From positions 8,856 to 72,855 of the forward strand of contig CAZMAM010000003.1 in assembly GCA_964564305.1 (NCBI GenBank): DNA of 64,000 nucleotides, given 5' to 3'. The translations under genes were made by a program, and so were the position numbers. The notes under the pieces were generated by a model that worked only from the letters and a program-made list of their open reading frames with translations, was not told where the DNA came from and ran no database searches. The DNA comes from RGIG1959 sp964564305 (lineage in GTDB: Bacteria > Bacillota > Clostridia > Oscillospirales > Acutalibacteraceae). Every line of letters begins with the position of its first letter. Position 1 is the stretch's first letter. Positions 8,771 through 19,161 of this stretch are shown piece after piece.

Positions 8771-11700
8771 ATAAGGCGGCAAACGGGTTTTTCCGTGTAG
8801 CGGCGGTAATGCTGGCATTGGCGGTGATGCTCTCCGCTTTCCCGTTCAGCGTGATTGGAGCGGCGGCGGCGCAAAAGGTCTTTACGTTTACCGTCACCGA
8901 TATCGCGCAATCTCCCCTTAAGGGCGCACAAGTGTCGGTTTTTCCTCCGCAGGAGGGCGAACCTATCGTGATGACAACCGGCGCACAAGGTACCGCATCC
9001 TTTGATTTGGATGAGGGAACGGCGTACCGGTACGAGGTGTCTCTGTATGGATATCAAACGGTCGCGGGTGAAGTCGATTGGGAGGCCGGAAAAGCGGACG
9101 TCACATTAATGCCGGCGAGTAAAGCCGAGTTAAAGGGCAAAGTGACCGATTCCGAAGACACGCCGCTGCCAAATGTCGCAGTGCGTCTGGAATGCCAAGA
9201 GGATAAACGCGATACGCAAACGGGCCCCGACGGATCGTTTACTTTTGCGGATGTATACGAAGGAGAAACCTATACGCTTACCGCTACTCTGGCCGAATAT
9301 AAAACACATACGGTTACGGTAAGCGATTTTTCTCGGGAAACTGCCGTAAAACTGACGCGGAAAGAATCTGATCCGCTGAAGTTTTCTCAATCGTCCGTTG
9401 AGATAACATACGGAGAAACGGTTCCGCAAAATATCGCCACAGGTGAAAAAAGCCAAGAAAATGCGGATAAGTACGAGTCGTCCGTTATATCGGTGGCTAC
9501 GGTGGACAATTCCGGAAAGGTAACGGTTATCGGCGTAGGAACCACAAAGATTACCGCGACCAAATCAGAAAATGAGGACTACCTTAATTCTTCGGCGTCA
9601 TATATCCTTACCGTAAATGCGGGGAAACAGTCTGCGCTTAAATGGAAAAACCCTGTTCCTCAATCCCTCAGTTGGAAAGAGACCTTTACGTTTTCCGTGA
9701 GCGGCGGTAGCGGAAACGGGGCTGTCACCTACAGCGTAGATAAAGCGGAAGTGGCCGAGATTGATCCTTCTTCGGGAGTACTCACGCCGAAAAAGCCGGG
9801 GCAGATTACGGTTACCGCGACAAAAGCGGGAGAAGTCAAAGACGGGCAGCAACTGTATGAAGATGCATCCATTACTGCTTCTCTTACTCTGACAAAAGCG
9901 AAACAGGCGACTTTGACATTTACACAACCGGATGAGGAATATTCCGTTGTCTTTGGAGAAACTTTTGCCAATCCCGCGACCGGCGGATCGGTTTCGGGCA
10001 AGATTACCTATGCGGTGGAAGATTCCGACATAGCGAGTGTAGACGAGAACGGAACCGTCACTCCTCTTCAATCCGGGAGAGTGAAAGTAACCGCCACCTT
10101 GAAGGGTGACGAGTTTTATGATGATGTTTCCGCTTCTTATATCTTGAATATTCAAGCGGCGGAGCAAAAGAATTTTCACTTTTTGATTCTCGGAGAATCG
10201 TTTACCGTTACATTTGGGGATAAATTTTTTAATCCCGCTCTCTTCGGGGAAAATAAGCCGATTAAATACGATTCTTCCGATCAAACGGTCGCTACTGTAG
10301 ATGAACACGGCAATGTCACCACACTGAAGCAGGGAAAAACGGTCATTACCGCAACCAGCCCGCAGGACGGCCGCTTTGATTCGAAGACCATCCAATACAC
10401 ATTAATTGTTCAACGGGCAGAGCAGACGGTTGTATTTGAAACGGAAAATATTCCTCAGGTCACTTACGGGGACGACGGCTTTCAAAATACAGCGAGTGCC
10501 AAAACAACCATCACTTATACTTCATCGAAGCCGGAAACGGTTGCCGTAGATGAAGCAACGGGAAAACTGACCTACCTCCAGTCGGGTATCGCCATCATCA
10601 AGGCTACCGCCGCGGAAACGGATCAATATAAATCCGCTTATGCGGAATATACCATTTCCGTTGGTCTTGCAGAACAGACCGTTACGTTTCAAAAAGGATC
10701 CGAAGTTACCGTCACTTTCAACGACAACGAAAACTTGTTTGTCAATCCAGCGATCAGCGACAAACAGGGCGCAGTGAACAATGTTACATACAGCACTGAT
10801 AGCAATCTTGTGGAACATTTGGACGTCAAATCGGGCCAATTTACGATTAAAGGCGCCGGTACAATCATCGTTCGGGCAACAATTGACGAAGATAAGTGCT
10901 ACCAAGGAGCTTCGGGGACATACATTTTAACCGTAGAAAAAGACGATCAAACAATTGCGTTTGATCGGGAAAACTATACCCTGACTTCCGGTCATGATTT
11001 TCCGGAAGGAGAAAGCCCAAAAGCTACCGAGCAGGGAAAGTTTTACGGAACCGGTGCGATTACTTATGCCTATCAGGACGACAGCAACGGAATTGTCAAA
11101 ACCTTTTCACCGACAGACGGTGCGCTAGATTTGACTTACCGACTTGGAACGGTTACGGTGACCGCCACTAAAAAGGGAGATATCAATTATAAAGATGCGA
11201 GCGCATCTTATCAGCTCACTGTTTCCCCTTGGGTTCCGGAAAAAGAGGAAAATTATTATCATCTGGATGGCAATGCGCTTCCCGGCAACGAATGGTTCCG
11301 ATCGGCTGTTTCCCTGTTTGCCGACAACGGATGTCAGGTTGGAATAACAAACGAAAAGGGTACCGAATGGTTTAACAGCATCCCGGATATGGTGACGGAG
11401 GACGGAGAAAATCATTCCATTACCTTTTATTTGAAAAACGCTCAAGGAGATATTTCCGATAAAATTACGCTGTCCGTCAAAAAGGACGGCACTCCGCCAT
11501 CGGTGTCTTTGAGCAAAGAGGCGCCGTCGTTTGCCTTTCGGTTCTTGGAAATTATATTATTCGGAACATGGCATAAGGATACGGTTGAATACACGGCTGA
11601 GGCAAGCGATGAACTTTCGGGTAATACCAAAATCGAGTATTATCTTGATACAACCGGGATCGATGTGAAAGATCGCGAGGCATTGGACAAAATATCTGAT

Positions 11701-14700
11701 TGGCAGCCCTATGATCAATCGATTTCGGTTTCGAAGGATCAGGCGTTTGTGGTTTACGTCAAAGCTACGGATGCGGCGGGCAACGTGGAATATACCGATT
11801 CCCACGGTGTTATCTTTGACGCTACACCGCCGAGTATTTCATTGACACCTTCGGACACCGGAAACGATTATGAAAACGGATTTTATACCGGGGATGCGCT
11901 GTTTGATCTTGCGGTTACCGATAAACAGCCGTCCAGCGGTATCCAATCGGTGGATTATACCGTTACCGTTAACGGAAGTGAGAAAATTTCCCAAAATCTG
12001 TTTACCTGTGATCCGTCTGCGGAGGAGGAACAACAAAGGGTGTTCCGTTTTCCGGAGAGCGGTAATTTTCTCATTACGGTTCCGAGCACGGGATTGTCGG
12101 AAACGGATCGGGTAACTCTTACCGTCACCGTAAAGGACCTTGCGGGTAATCTGCAAACGGAAACGTTGGAGAATTTGCGCATCATTTCTTCACCCGCCGT
12201 TGTTCTCCTTTCTCCCATAGCAGAGGGTTATTACCGCAATCCGCAAACGGTCACCGTTACGGTGTGCGGCAAACCGGATTCGTTCGACGAAAATAAGGTT
12301 CATCTCACGGTTACCGCCACCGATGCCGCCGGAAAACCGGTCGCAGACGATCTTTCTCCGTATTATACGCTCGGCGCGTGGAGCCGGACTCAGAGCGGGG
12401 ATCATGTTGCCGAATGTACTTTTCGCGGCAATGCCAACTATCGTGTCGGTGTGACATACGAAGAGCCGAAGGGCATGATCGGAGAAGCCGAAAAAGAGCT
12501 CAGTTTCACGGTAGATGCCGAAAAACCCACAGGCAAAGTGAGCATCGGGAGTCTGGGCGCATGGGAGACATTGCTGGAGAAACTGACCTTCGGGTTGTGG
12601 AGCCGGGATATTCTTCATGTTACCGCAATTGCAGAGGATGCGATCAGCGCTCCGGATGTTCGGATAGATATGATTCGTTTGCCCGACAAAACCGCGAAGA
12701 CGCAGGCCGAACTGGAAGCACTTGCCCCGGAGACATGGAAGACATATGAGCCGTTTGATGTCAAAACAGATGAAGTCTTCACCGTATACCTGAAATTGAC
12801 GGACGCGGCGGGGAATGTGGCGTATATTTCGTCTGACGGAATTATTTTGGATACCGAGAAATCCCGTATTACCATACGGCCCAAAGAAGCGGCGAACGAA
12901 AACGGATACTATAATCGGGATGTGCCTATTGTCATAGAAGTTACGGAAGAAAACAAGGATGTGCATTCCGGCTTAAAGAGCATAATCTATCGGGTAGAGA
13001 ATAACGGGGAGAAGACTCAGGAAGGGACGCTGTTTACCTTTGAACGGGCGAATCCCGCGTATGAAGAATTGGTGGACACATGGAACAGCGATGAAGCCGG
13101 AAAAGAAGTGGTGGTAGACGCTCAGAAGAACAATTCGGATGCGGTCAGCGTCGTTGTCACGGTAACGGATAATGCGGGTAACGTACAGGAAGACGAAATA
13201 GCGCTGAAAATTGATGTGACCAAACCGAAGATACGGCTGACGTATGACCGGCAAACGGAGCGCGTGTATTCCGGACGGGGATATTTTATGACGGAGCGCA
13301 CCGCGACGGTGGTAATCACCGAGAGGACGTCCACATTTGACCCGGAGCAGGCAACGGCGGGATTGGTATTTTCGGGAACAGACGCGAGCGGGGCAGCGGT
13401 GGAACTCAATCGCGAGGCGATGATTGTCGATTGGGAAGAGCCGCACGAAGGAGCAACGCCGGACGAAGCCACACATACGGCGCACATTCATTTTACGGAA
13501 GACGCCAATTACACCTTCAGCGTGAGTTATACCGATAAGGCCGGGAACGCCAACGAGCCGGTCGATACCGGAGATTCGGTGACACCGTATACCTTCACGG
13601 TGGATAAAGAGGCACCAAGCGGCGTGATTACGGCGGGAAACAATAGTTGGGATGTTTTGCTGTATACCTTAACCTTCGGGCTTTGGAGCAGAGAATCCGT
13701 AACCGTGAGTGCTTCGGTACAGGATGCCACCAGCCCGGTGACGGTAGAATATTTCAAAACCGATGCAACCGATTTGCTGAGCTTTGGAGATTTGGAAAAA
13801 ATAGACGGCTGGGCGCTGTTTTCCGGCTTGACGGTATCTGCTGCTGAGCGGGACGAACGGTTTACGGTATATCTGCGTATTACGGATTATGCGGGGAATA
13901 GGATATATCTGCAAACAGACGGTCATGTAGTAGAGAAAACCGCGCCGAAATTAACGCTTACACCGCAGGAGACTTCAATTGAGCACAACGGTATCGGTGT
14001 ATACAACGGCGATGTTACCGTATTGATTCGGGCACAGGAGTCGGATCCGTATTCCGGTATTCAAAAAGTGGAATACTGGGTAGAATGCGCCGGCAGAGAG
14101 ACCCAGCGGGAAACCCTTTTCACGTACGAATATATCCGCGATACCGGCATCGGTAACAACGGCGGCGATCTGACCATTACGGAGGGCGGACAGGAAACCT
14201 CTCAGTACGGATTTGTTCCCACCTTTGAAGATTTGCAATCTTCGTTTGAACAGGTTATTACGGTGGATGCGGAAAAAAACAACAGCTGTGATGTTTCCGT
14301 TACCGTTGGCGTAACCGATAATGCGGGCAATTACGCACAGGAAAGCGTTTCGCTGGATATTGATATTACGGCGCCGGTCATCTCCGTTTCCTTCAACAAT
14401 AACGCGGTGCATAAGACAGTTGGTGAGCGCGGATATTATCCTTCCGCACGAACGGCAACCGTAACCGTAACCGAGAGAACCGGGCACTTCAACGCGCAGC
14501 AAGCCACAGACAGCTTGAAGATTCAGGCGGTGAATGCCAAGGGAGAACCTGTGCGCAGCGAAGCGGCAGGACGGATTAGCGGCTGGACAACAACGGAACA
14601 TTCGAATGAAAACACGGCAACTCATACCGCTACCGTCGAATTTTCCGCCGATGCTAATTATGATTTTTCCCTGAGTTATACTGATTTGGACGGTTGGGAG

Positions 14701-17403
14701 AACGGGGAGATTGATACCGAGGGGTGCATAACGCCTTATCATTTTACCGTAGACAAAACGGCGCCGACCGGTACCGTGACTGTCGAGAGCTTGGGTACGT
14801 GGGACAAGCTAATTGAGGTGCTGACATTCGGATTATGGAGCAAAGACACGGTCTCGGTTACGGGAACCAGCGATGATTTGACCAGTCCGATTGATTCGGT
14901 AGATTATTACAAAACGCCGGATATTGTGGCCAAAACCGTTGAGGAATTGGAAAATATTTTCGAATGGGCTCCTTTCACCTCGTTGTCCGTTTCTCCGAAC
15001 GAGCGGTTCGCCATTTACTTGCGAATTACCGATAATGCGGGCAATGTCACCTATATCAGCACGGACGGCATTATCGTGGATGATCGCATTCCGGTATTTG
15101 AACAGGTACAGCCGGAAATCACATTGACTCCGCTTTATCCGGAAGACGGGGTATTTTATCCGGAAGACGGGGTATATCAGTCAAACGTCACGGTGTCGGT
15201 CAGGGTGATTGATCCGAATGTGGGCGCGCAGGCTGTTTATTCCGGATTAAGAGAAATTCGATATGAGGTTACCAATTTGGGTAATATTACCCAAAGCGGA
15301 GTTCTGTTTAATTTCGTGTTGCAGAATCCCACACAGCCGCAGCTGCTGCAGCTGTGGAAAAAACAGGACGCCATTGTGGTAGACAGCGCGCTGAATAACA
15401 GCAATCAGGTTTTGGTTCGGGTATTTGCCACAGATAACGCTGGAAACGAAAATGAGGAAGAAATCAGTCTGCAGATAGACGTCACACCTCCGGAAATTTC
15501 GGTTCGGTACGATAATAACGACGGAGATACCTCTTTTGCGGAGGGCACCTATTTCAATGCGGATCGTCGTGCCACGATTACGGTGACGGAGCGCAATTTT
15601 GATCCGCAGAATGTAACGCTCAGCGTTACCAATACCGATGGCCCCGTTCCGGTACTTTCGGAATGGTCAACGGCGTTGGGATCTTCGGAAAACGGAGATG
15701 ATATTCGCCATATTGCGACATTGCTGTACCATGCCGATGGAGATTACCGCTTCGATATTTCGCTCACCGACAGGGCGGGAAACGCCAATACGCCTGTGGA
15801 TTACGGAACATCGCTTGCGCCCGTATCTTTTACCGTGGATCAAACATTACCGGTAATACAGGTGACATACGACAATAATGCTGCGGCAAATGGAAATTAC
15901 TACAATGCTCCGAGAATCGGAACCGTTACCGTGACGGAACACAATTTTGAAACGTCCCGTGCGTTGTTTACTTTAAATGCTACCGATAACGGCGTACAGG
16001 CTTCGCTTCCCACAGTCAGCGGATGGTCCTCAAGCGGTGATGTGCATACCGCAACGGTGCGTTATGCTCAAGATTCGCTGTATTCCTTTGATTTTGCGTA
16101 TACCGATATGGCGGGCAATGCCGCCCCAGATATACCCGAACAGCAATTTTATGTCGATCAGACACAGCCGGAAGTGACCATTCAAAAAGTATCTGCGAAT
16201 GGGGTCAACCGGAAATTAGATGAGTCCGCAAACACCGGAGAAGGAAATATCGGTTTTGTCATCACGGCAACCGATACCAACTTTGATATTTTTACGCCGG
16301 AACTGACGGCTGTGGTTCGTTCTTCTGACACCTTTGAAGTCAGACAACTGGAAGTCGGATCATTCTCAGAAACGGCAAACGGCAGAAGGTATACTGTCTC
16401 CAATCTGGATACGGACGGAATTTATACCGTTCGGTGTACGGTAATCGATAAAGCGGGCAATGCGTTTACACAAATTCATTTGGAAGACAGTCAGGGAAAT
16501 GATTATGTCGAGAACCGTTCGGGAGAGGATGATTTGGTGACCTTTTCCGTGAACCGCTTCGGTTCCACATTTATGCTCGGTCAATCCACGGCAGATATGG
16601 TTGACCAATATTATGTGCAGCGCGTGACGGAAGATTTGACTGTCATTGAAATCAACGCAGACCCGATTCAAGAACGTTATATTACTTCGGGCGGTGAGGA
16701 CATTCACGAGAATGAGGGATATACTGTCACAGAAGAAGGCGGAAACGGCGATTGGTTTCGGTACACTTACCGCGTGAGCCGTTCACTGTTTGATGAAGAG
16801 GGCGAGTATCGCGTGGTGGTATCCTCCAAGGATAAGGCTGAGAACGATGCCTTCAGCGATGTCAAGGACGCTGCCATTGAATTTGTGGTTGACCGCACGG
16901 CGCCGGTGGTGACGGTAACCGGCTTGGCTCAGGGCGGAAGGTACCAAACGGAAAGACAAACGGTAACCGTTACTCCCATCGATGACGGAGGAGCGCTGCG
17001 TTCACTGACCGTTCGTATGGTGGAAGCAGACAGAGACGGCAACGTTACCGAAATATTATCGGAGCCGATCCGTCTTTCGGGAGAAGAACTGGCGACGGTT
17101 CTTGAGGAAAATGACGGTCATATCACCTTTGAAGTGGCGGAGGGGCTGTACCAAAATGTGCAAATCCTTTGCGACGATCAGGCGGTGGACGAAAACGGCG
17201 ATTTTAATACTTTTGATACCGTTATCACCAATGTTTCCGTATCGTCCAATGCTTTTATGATTTTCTGGGCAAACCGTCCGCTCCGTTACGGTATTATCGG
17301 TGGTGTGGCTTTGGTCGCGCTTGCGGTGTTTCTCCTGATTATCTTATTAAAGCGCAAAAAAGAAAAGGAGCAGGAAGAAGAGGTTTCTTCGGCGCAATCC
17401 TAA
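8767..17403 (+). CDS. Giant surface protein of Ig-like modules with C-terminal membrane anchor
   Basis: At 2,878 residues this is the largest protein here. Residues 1-36 are a signal peptide ending in AAAAQ. Two carboxypeptidase-regulatory-like beta domains follow (about 37-118 and 119-200). Next come about seven bacterial Ig-like modules of 80-95 residues (about 200-825), each with a variant of the GxxxITATK strand and ending in an xYxLTV strand. From about 900 to 2,700 there are longer Ig-like repeats starting VDKxAPxG and carrying a recurring TFGLWS motif and DNAGN-type turns. A membrane helix at about 2,839-2,863 is followed by the basic tail KRKKEKEQ. There is no LPxTG motif, so it is anchored by the helix rather than by sortase. 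Size and repeats suggest an adhesin or stalk. It is translationally coupled to the preceding gene and ends the operon. Confidence 0.85.
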   Translation: MNKAANGFFRVAAVMLALAVMLSAFPFSVIGAAAAQKVFTFTVTDIAQSPLKGAQVSVFPPQEGEPIVMTTGAQGTASFDLDEGTAYRYEVSLYGYQTVAGEVDWEAGKADVTLMPASKAELKGKVTDSEDTPLPNVAVRLECQEDKRDTQTGPDGSFTFADVYEGETYTLTATLAEYKTHTVTVSDFSRETAVKLTRKESDPLKFSQSSVEITYGETVPQNIATGEKSQENADKYESSVISVATVDNSGKVTVIGVGTTKITATKSENEDYLNSSASYILTVNAGKQSALKWKNPVPQSLSWKETFTFSVSGGSGNGAVTYSVDKAEVAEIDPSSGVLTPKKPGQITVTATKAGEVKDGQQLYEDASITASLTLTKAKQATLTFTQPDEEYSVVFGETFANPATGGSVSGKITYAVEDSDIASVDENGTVTPLQSGRVKVTATLKGDEFYDDVSASYILNIQAAEQKNFHFLILGESFTVTFGDKFFNPALFGENKPIKYDSSDQTVATVDEHGNVTTLKQGKTVITATSPQDGRFDSKTIQYTLIVQRAEQTVVFETENIPQVTYGDDGFQNTASAKTTITYTSSKPETVAVDEATGKLTYLQSGIAIIKATAAETDQYKSAYAEYTISVGLAEQTVTFQKGSEVTVTFNDNENLFVNPAISDKQGAVNNVTYSTDSNLVEHLDVKSGQFTIKGAGTIIVRATIDEDKCYQGASGTYILTVEKDDQTIAFDRENYTLTSGHDFPEGESPKATEQGKFYGTGAITYAYQDDSNGIVKTFSPTDGALDLTYRLGTVTVTATKKGDINYKDASASYQLTVSPWVPEKEENYYHLDGNALPGNEWFRSAVSLFADNGCQVGITNEKGTEWFNSIPDMVTEDGENHSITFYLKNAQGDISDKITLSVKKDGTPPSVSLSKEAPSFAFRFLEIILFGTWHKDTVEYTAEASDELSGNTKIEYYLDTTGIDVKDREALDKISDWQPYDQSISVSKDQAFVVYVKATDAAGNVEYTDSHGVIFDATPPSISLTPSDTGNDYENGFYTGDALFDLAVTDKQPSSGIQSVDYTVTVNGSEKISQNLFTCDPSAEEEQQRVFRFPESGNFLITVPSTGLSETDRVTLTVTVKDLAGNLQTETLENLRIISSPAVVLLSPIAEGYYRNPQTVTVTVCGKPDSFDENKVHLTVTATDAAGKPVADDLSPYYTLGAWSRTQSGDHVAECTFRGNANYRVGVTYEEPKGMIGEAEKELSFTVDAEKPTGKVSIGSLGAWETLLEKLTFGLWSRDILHVTAIAEDAISAPDVRIDMIRLPDKTAKTQAELEALAPETWKTYEPFDVKTDEVFTVYLKLTDAAGNVAYISSDGIILDTEKSRITIRPKEAANENGYYNRDVPIVIEVTEENKDVHSGLKSIIYRVENNGEKTQEGTLFTFERANPAYEELVDTWNSDEAGKEVVVDAQKNNSDAVSVVVTVTDNAGNVQEDEIALKIDVTKPKIRLTYDRQTERVYSGRGYFMTERTATVVITERTSTFDPEQATAGLVFSGTDASGAAVELNREAMIVDWEEPHEGATPDEATHTAHIHFTEDANYTFSVSYTDKAGNANEPVDTGDSVTPYTFTVDKEAPSGVITAGNNSWDVLLYTLTFGLWSRESVTVSASVQDATSPVTVEYFKTDATDLLSFGDLEKIDGWALFSGLTVSAAERDERFTVYLRITDYAGNRIYLQTDGHVVEKTAPKLTLTPQETSIEHNGIGVYNGDVTVLIRAQESDPYSGIQKVEYWVECAGRETQRETLFTYEYIRDTGIGNNGGDLTITEGGQETSQYGFVPTFEDLQSSFEQVITVDAEKNNSCDVSVTVGVTDNAGNYAQESVSLDIDITAPVISVSFNNNAVHKTVGERGYYPSARTATVTVTERTGHFNAQQATDSLKIQAVNAKGEPVRSEAAGRISGWTTTEHSNENTATHTATVEFSADANYDFSLSYTDLDGWENGEIDTEGCITPYHFTVDKTAPTGTVTVESLGTWDKLIEVLTFGLWSKDTVSVTGTSDDLTSPIDSVDYYKTPDIVAKTVEELENIFEWAPFTSLSVSPNERFAIYLRITDNAGNVTYISTDGIIVDDRIPVFEQVQPEITLTPLYPEDGVFYPEDGVYQSNVTVSVRVIDPNVGAQAVYSGLREIRYEVTNLGNITQSGVLFNFVLQNPTQPQLLQLWKKQDAIVVDSALNNSNQVLVRVFATDNAGNENEEEISLQIDVTPPEISVRYDNNDGDTSFAEGTYFNADRRATITVTERNFDPQNVTLSVTNTDGPVPVLSEWSTALGSSENGDDIRHIATLLYHADGDYRFDISLTDRAGNANTPVDYGTSLAPVSFTVDQTLPVIQVTYDNNAAANGNYYNAPRIGTVTVTEHNFETSRALFTLNATDNGVQASLPTVSGWSSSGDVHTATVRYAQDSLYSFDFAYTDMAGNAAPDIPEQQFYVDQTQPEVTIQKVSANGVNRKLDESANTGEGNIGFVITATDTNFDIFTPELTAVVRSSDTFEVRQLEVGSFSETANGRRYTVSNLDTDGIYTVRCTVIDKAGNAFTQIHLEDSQGNDYVENRSGEDDLVTFSVNRFGSTFMLGQSTADMVDQYYVQRVTEDLTVIEINADPIQERYITSGGEDIHENEGYTVTEEGGNGDWFRYTYRVSRSLFDEEGEYRVVVSSKDKAENDAFSDVKDAAIEFVVDRTAPVVTVTGLAQGGRYQTERQTVTVTPIDDGGALRSLTVRMVEADRDGNVTEILSEPIRLSGEELATVLEENDGHITFEVAEGLYQNVQILCDDQAVDENGDFNTFDTVITNVSVSSNAFMIFWANRPLRYGIIGGVALVALAVFLLIILLKRKKEKEQEEEVSSAQS
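15136..15177 (+). repeat. 21-bp in-frame tandem duplication inside the giant surface protein gene
   Basis: Two adjacent 21-bp units (15136-15156 and 15157-15177) differ at only one base. They encode YPEDGVF followed by YPEDGVY. The length is a multiple of three, so the reading frame is kept. This is probably a recent slippage event in a loop between two Ig-like modules. Confidence 0.85.
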
Positions 17404-17577
17404 GGCAACACCGCACAAAGACCGGCTACCGCCTTTGTCGCCCATCTGCGGACGTCTTTTCCGTCATATATTACAAAAATCCTCGGAAGTACACAAAGTA
17501 TTCCCTGCGGTTTTTGTTTCATCTGACGAAAAATTCGCTCCTGCTTCACGCACGACAATCTTTATGCGGTATTACCC
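17403..17577 (-). repeat. Dispersed MITE-like element, copy A
   Basis: About 175 bp with imperfect inverted ends: the left end begins AGGCAACACCGCACAAAGAC and the reverse complement of the right end begins GGGTAATACCGCATAAAGAT. Differences are mostly transitions. TA dinucleotides flank both ends (17401-17402 and 17578-17579), as in TA-targeting (IS630/Tc1/mariner-type) elements. Compared with copies B (35859) and C (53772) it is inverted. The A after the left TA completes the TAA stop of the giant surface protein. No coding capacity for a transposase. Confidence 0.75.
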
Positions 17578-17850
17578 TAATCTTTTGACACGCATAGGCA
17601 TCAATCGCCCTCCCCGGGTTTGGGGAGGGCGATTTGCGTAGCGCCATATTATTCGCCGCTTCCTGAATCGATGCCGCAGGCAATTTGTTCCGGATGACAT
17701 GATGAATGCCCTTAGGAAAATTTTTGCGGTCTTAGAAAGCTTTTGGGCGTTTTATGAAGCGGTGTCAAGAGATGTTGCAAAGAAATAAAGACTAGAACCT
17801 TTGTGGCGTACTGTGAGGGCCGTTGCATAAAGCTTACAGACCGATTCGCG
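17404..17850. other. Intergenic region: MITE copy, terminator, then no visible feature
   Basis: The first 175 bp are MITE-like copy A, and a strong hairpin follows at 17603-17635. From about 17640 to 17850 I see no gene, RNA or clear repeat. Short open frames there lack ribosome binding sites and family resemblance. The adjacent genes converge here. Confidence 0.6.
17603..17635. terminator. Strong hairpin terminator between convergent genes
   Basis: A perfect 13-bp stem (AATCGCCCTCCCC with its complement) around a 6-nt loop, with only a short T tract at its right end. It lies between the convergent surface-protein and CNNM genes and probably ends transcription from the left, perhaps from both sides. 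Confidence 0.7.
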
Positions 17851-19107
17851 TCAATCGGTGTGCTCGGGTGCCTCGGGTGCCTTTTTGGTTACGGAGATTT
17901 CCAGCAGGCGTTTTCCGTCGGTTTTGGTCACGGTAACGGTGTGTTCACCGCAGGTGAATGTATCGCCGACATCGGGAACCCGGCCTAACTGTTCCATGAC
18001 CCATCCGCTGACGGTAGCGCTCTCGCTTTCGCCCTTCCAATCGAAAAAAGAAAAACAGTCCTGCAGATCTGTGCTTCCCCGTACCAAATAGGTCCGGTCA
18101 TCCGCTTTATGAATATCTTCCACTATTTTATCATGTTCGTCCCAAATTTCTCCGACTAATTCTTCCAGAATATCTTCCATGGTCACGATGCCCACCGTTC
18201 CGCCGTATTCATCCGCAATGACCGCCATATGCGATTGCTCTTTTTGAAGCAGGCGGAGAAGGTCATCCACTTTCATGGTCGGGGCAATAAACGGAAGAGG
18301 TTTGATAACGGACGCGCAGTTTCCGTCGGGATAAACGCCGGTGTAAAAATCCTTCAGATGAATCACGCCAATGATATTGTCGATGGTGCCGTCATAGACC
18401 GGAAGGCGGGAATATCCCGTTTCGGCAAATGCGTTCGCCACCGTCTGATTGGTGGCGTTCTTTTCGATGGCCGTCACATCCACACGCGGAGTGACAATAT
18501 CCTGTGCGCACAAGTCGCCAAAGGTGATGGCGCTGCGAATCAGCTCACTCTCTTCCGCATCGATACCGCCGTCCTGCTGTGCCTCTTTGACGATGGTCAG
18601 CAATTCCCGTTCCGTAATGGAAGGCGATTCCTTTACGTGAACAATTTTACGAAGCATTTTTTTCCATAACCCGAACAGAAAATTAATCGGGGTAAGCAAA
18701 ACGGTCAGTACCCGCATAATGGGAGCCGCAAACATGGCAAAATGCTCCGGCGATTCCTTGGCAAGGCTCTTTGGCGTGATTTCGCCGAAAATCAGCACAA
18801 CAACGGTGGTAACCAAGGTGGATACGGTTGCGCCGATATCGCCCAGAAGCTGCAGGAACATCGCGGTTGCCATGGCCGTAAGGGTGATATTGACAATGTT
18901 GTTGCCCACCAATATGGTGGAGAGCAGACGGTCAAAATCTTCCGATAGGCGCAAAACCAGCGCGGCGCGTTTGTTACCGCCCTCCGCCAGATTTTTCATG
19001 CGGATACGGTTTAGAGAAGAAAAGGCAATTTCCGTTGCGGAAAAAAAGCCGGACATGACAACCAGCGCGATCATCACGATTATCGCGCCGATTCTGTTGC
19101 TGTCCAT
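17851..19107 (-). CDS. CNNM/CorC-type membrane protein (DUF21-CBS-CBS-CorC_HlyC)
   Basis: The 418-residue protein has the standard order of the hemolysin C/CorB/CNNM family. A DUF21 membrane domain comes first (about 1-190; SGFFSATEIAFSSLNRIRM and VLIFGEITPKSLA are typical). Two CBS motifs follow (about 205-335; DIVTPRVDVTAI, SRLPVYDGTIDNIIGVIHLKD, DEYGGTVGIVTMEDILEELVGEI), then a C-terminal CorC_HlyC domain. Relatives such as CorB transport Mg2+ or Co2+, and the CBS pair binds nucleotide. The start ATG 19107 has AAAGGAAC 9 nt upstream. A terminator between it and the upstream LUD gene suggests its own promoter. The old name hemolysin is misleading. Family certain, substrate inferred. Confidence 0.88.
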   Translation of the reverse strand: MDSNRIGAIIVMIALVVMSGFFSATEIAFSSLNRIRMKNLAEGGNKRAALVLRLSEDFDRLLSTILVGNNIVNITLTAMATAMFLQLLGDIGATVSTLVTTVVVLIFGEITPKSLAKESPEHFAMFAAPIMRVLTVLLTPINFLFGLWKKMLRKIVHVKESPSITERELLTIVKEAQQDGGIDAEESELIRSAITFGDLCAQDIVTPRVDVTAIEKNATNQTVANAFAETGYSRLPVYDGTIDNIIGVIHLKDFYTGVYPDGNCASVIKPLPFIAPTMKVDDLLRLLQKEQSHMAVIADEYGGTVGIVTMEDILEELVGEIWDEHDKIVEDIHKADDRTYLVRGSTDLQDCFSFFDWKGESESATVSGWVMEQLGRVPDVGDTFTCGEHTVTVTKTDGKRLLEISVTKKAPEAPEHTD

Positions 19108-19161
19108 GAAAACAGTTCCTTTCCGATTTGGTTCACTTTCAGTGCTTGTTCATATTCTGTC

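Noticed and set aside
8767..17403. CRISPR-like or satellite array in the surface protein gene
   Set aside because: The periodicity is at protein-module level with diverged DNA; only one short exact tandem repeat is found.
17435..17641. Short frame resembling a frame at 53651-53890 (minus)
   Set aside because: The similarity (FPAxFVxSxEK and APxxRTxIFM) comes from the shared MITE-like DNA, not from a conserved gene; copy B has a stop in the same frame.
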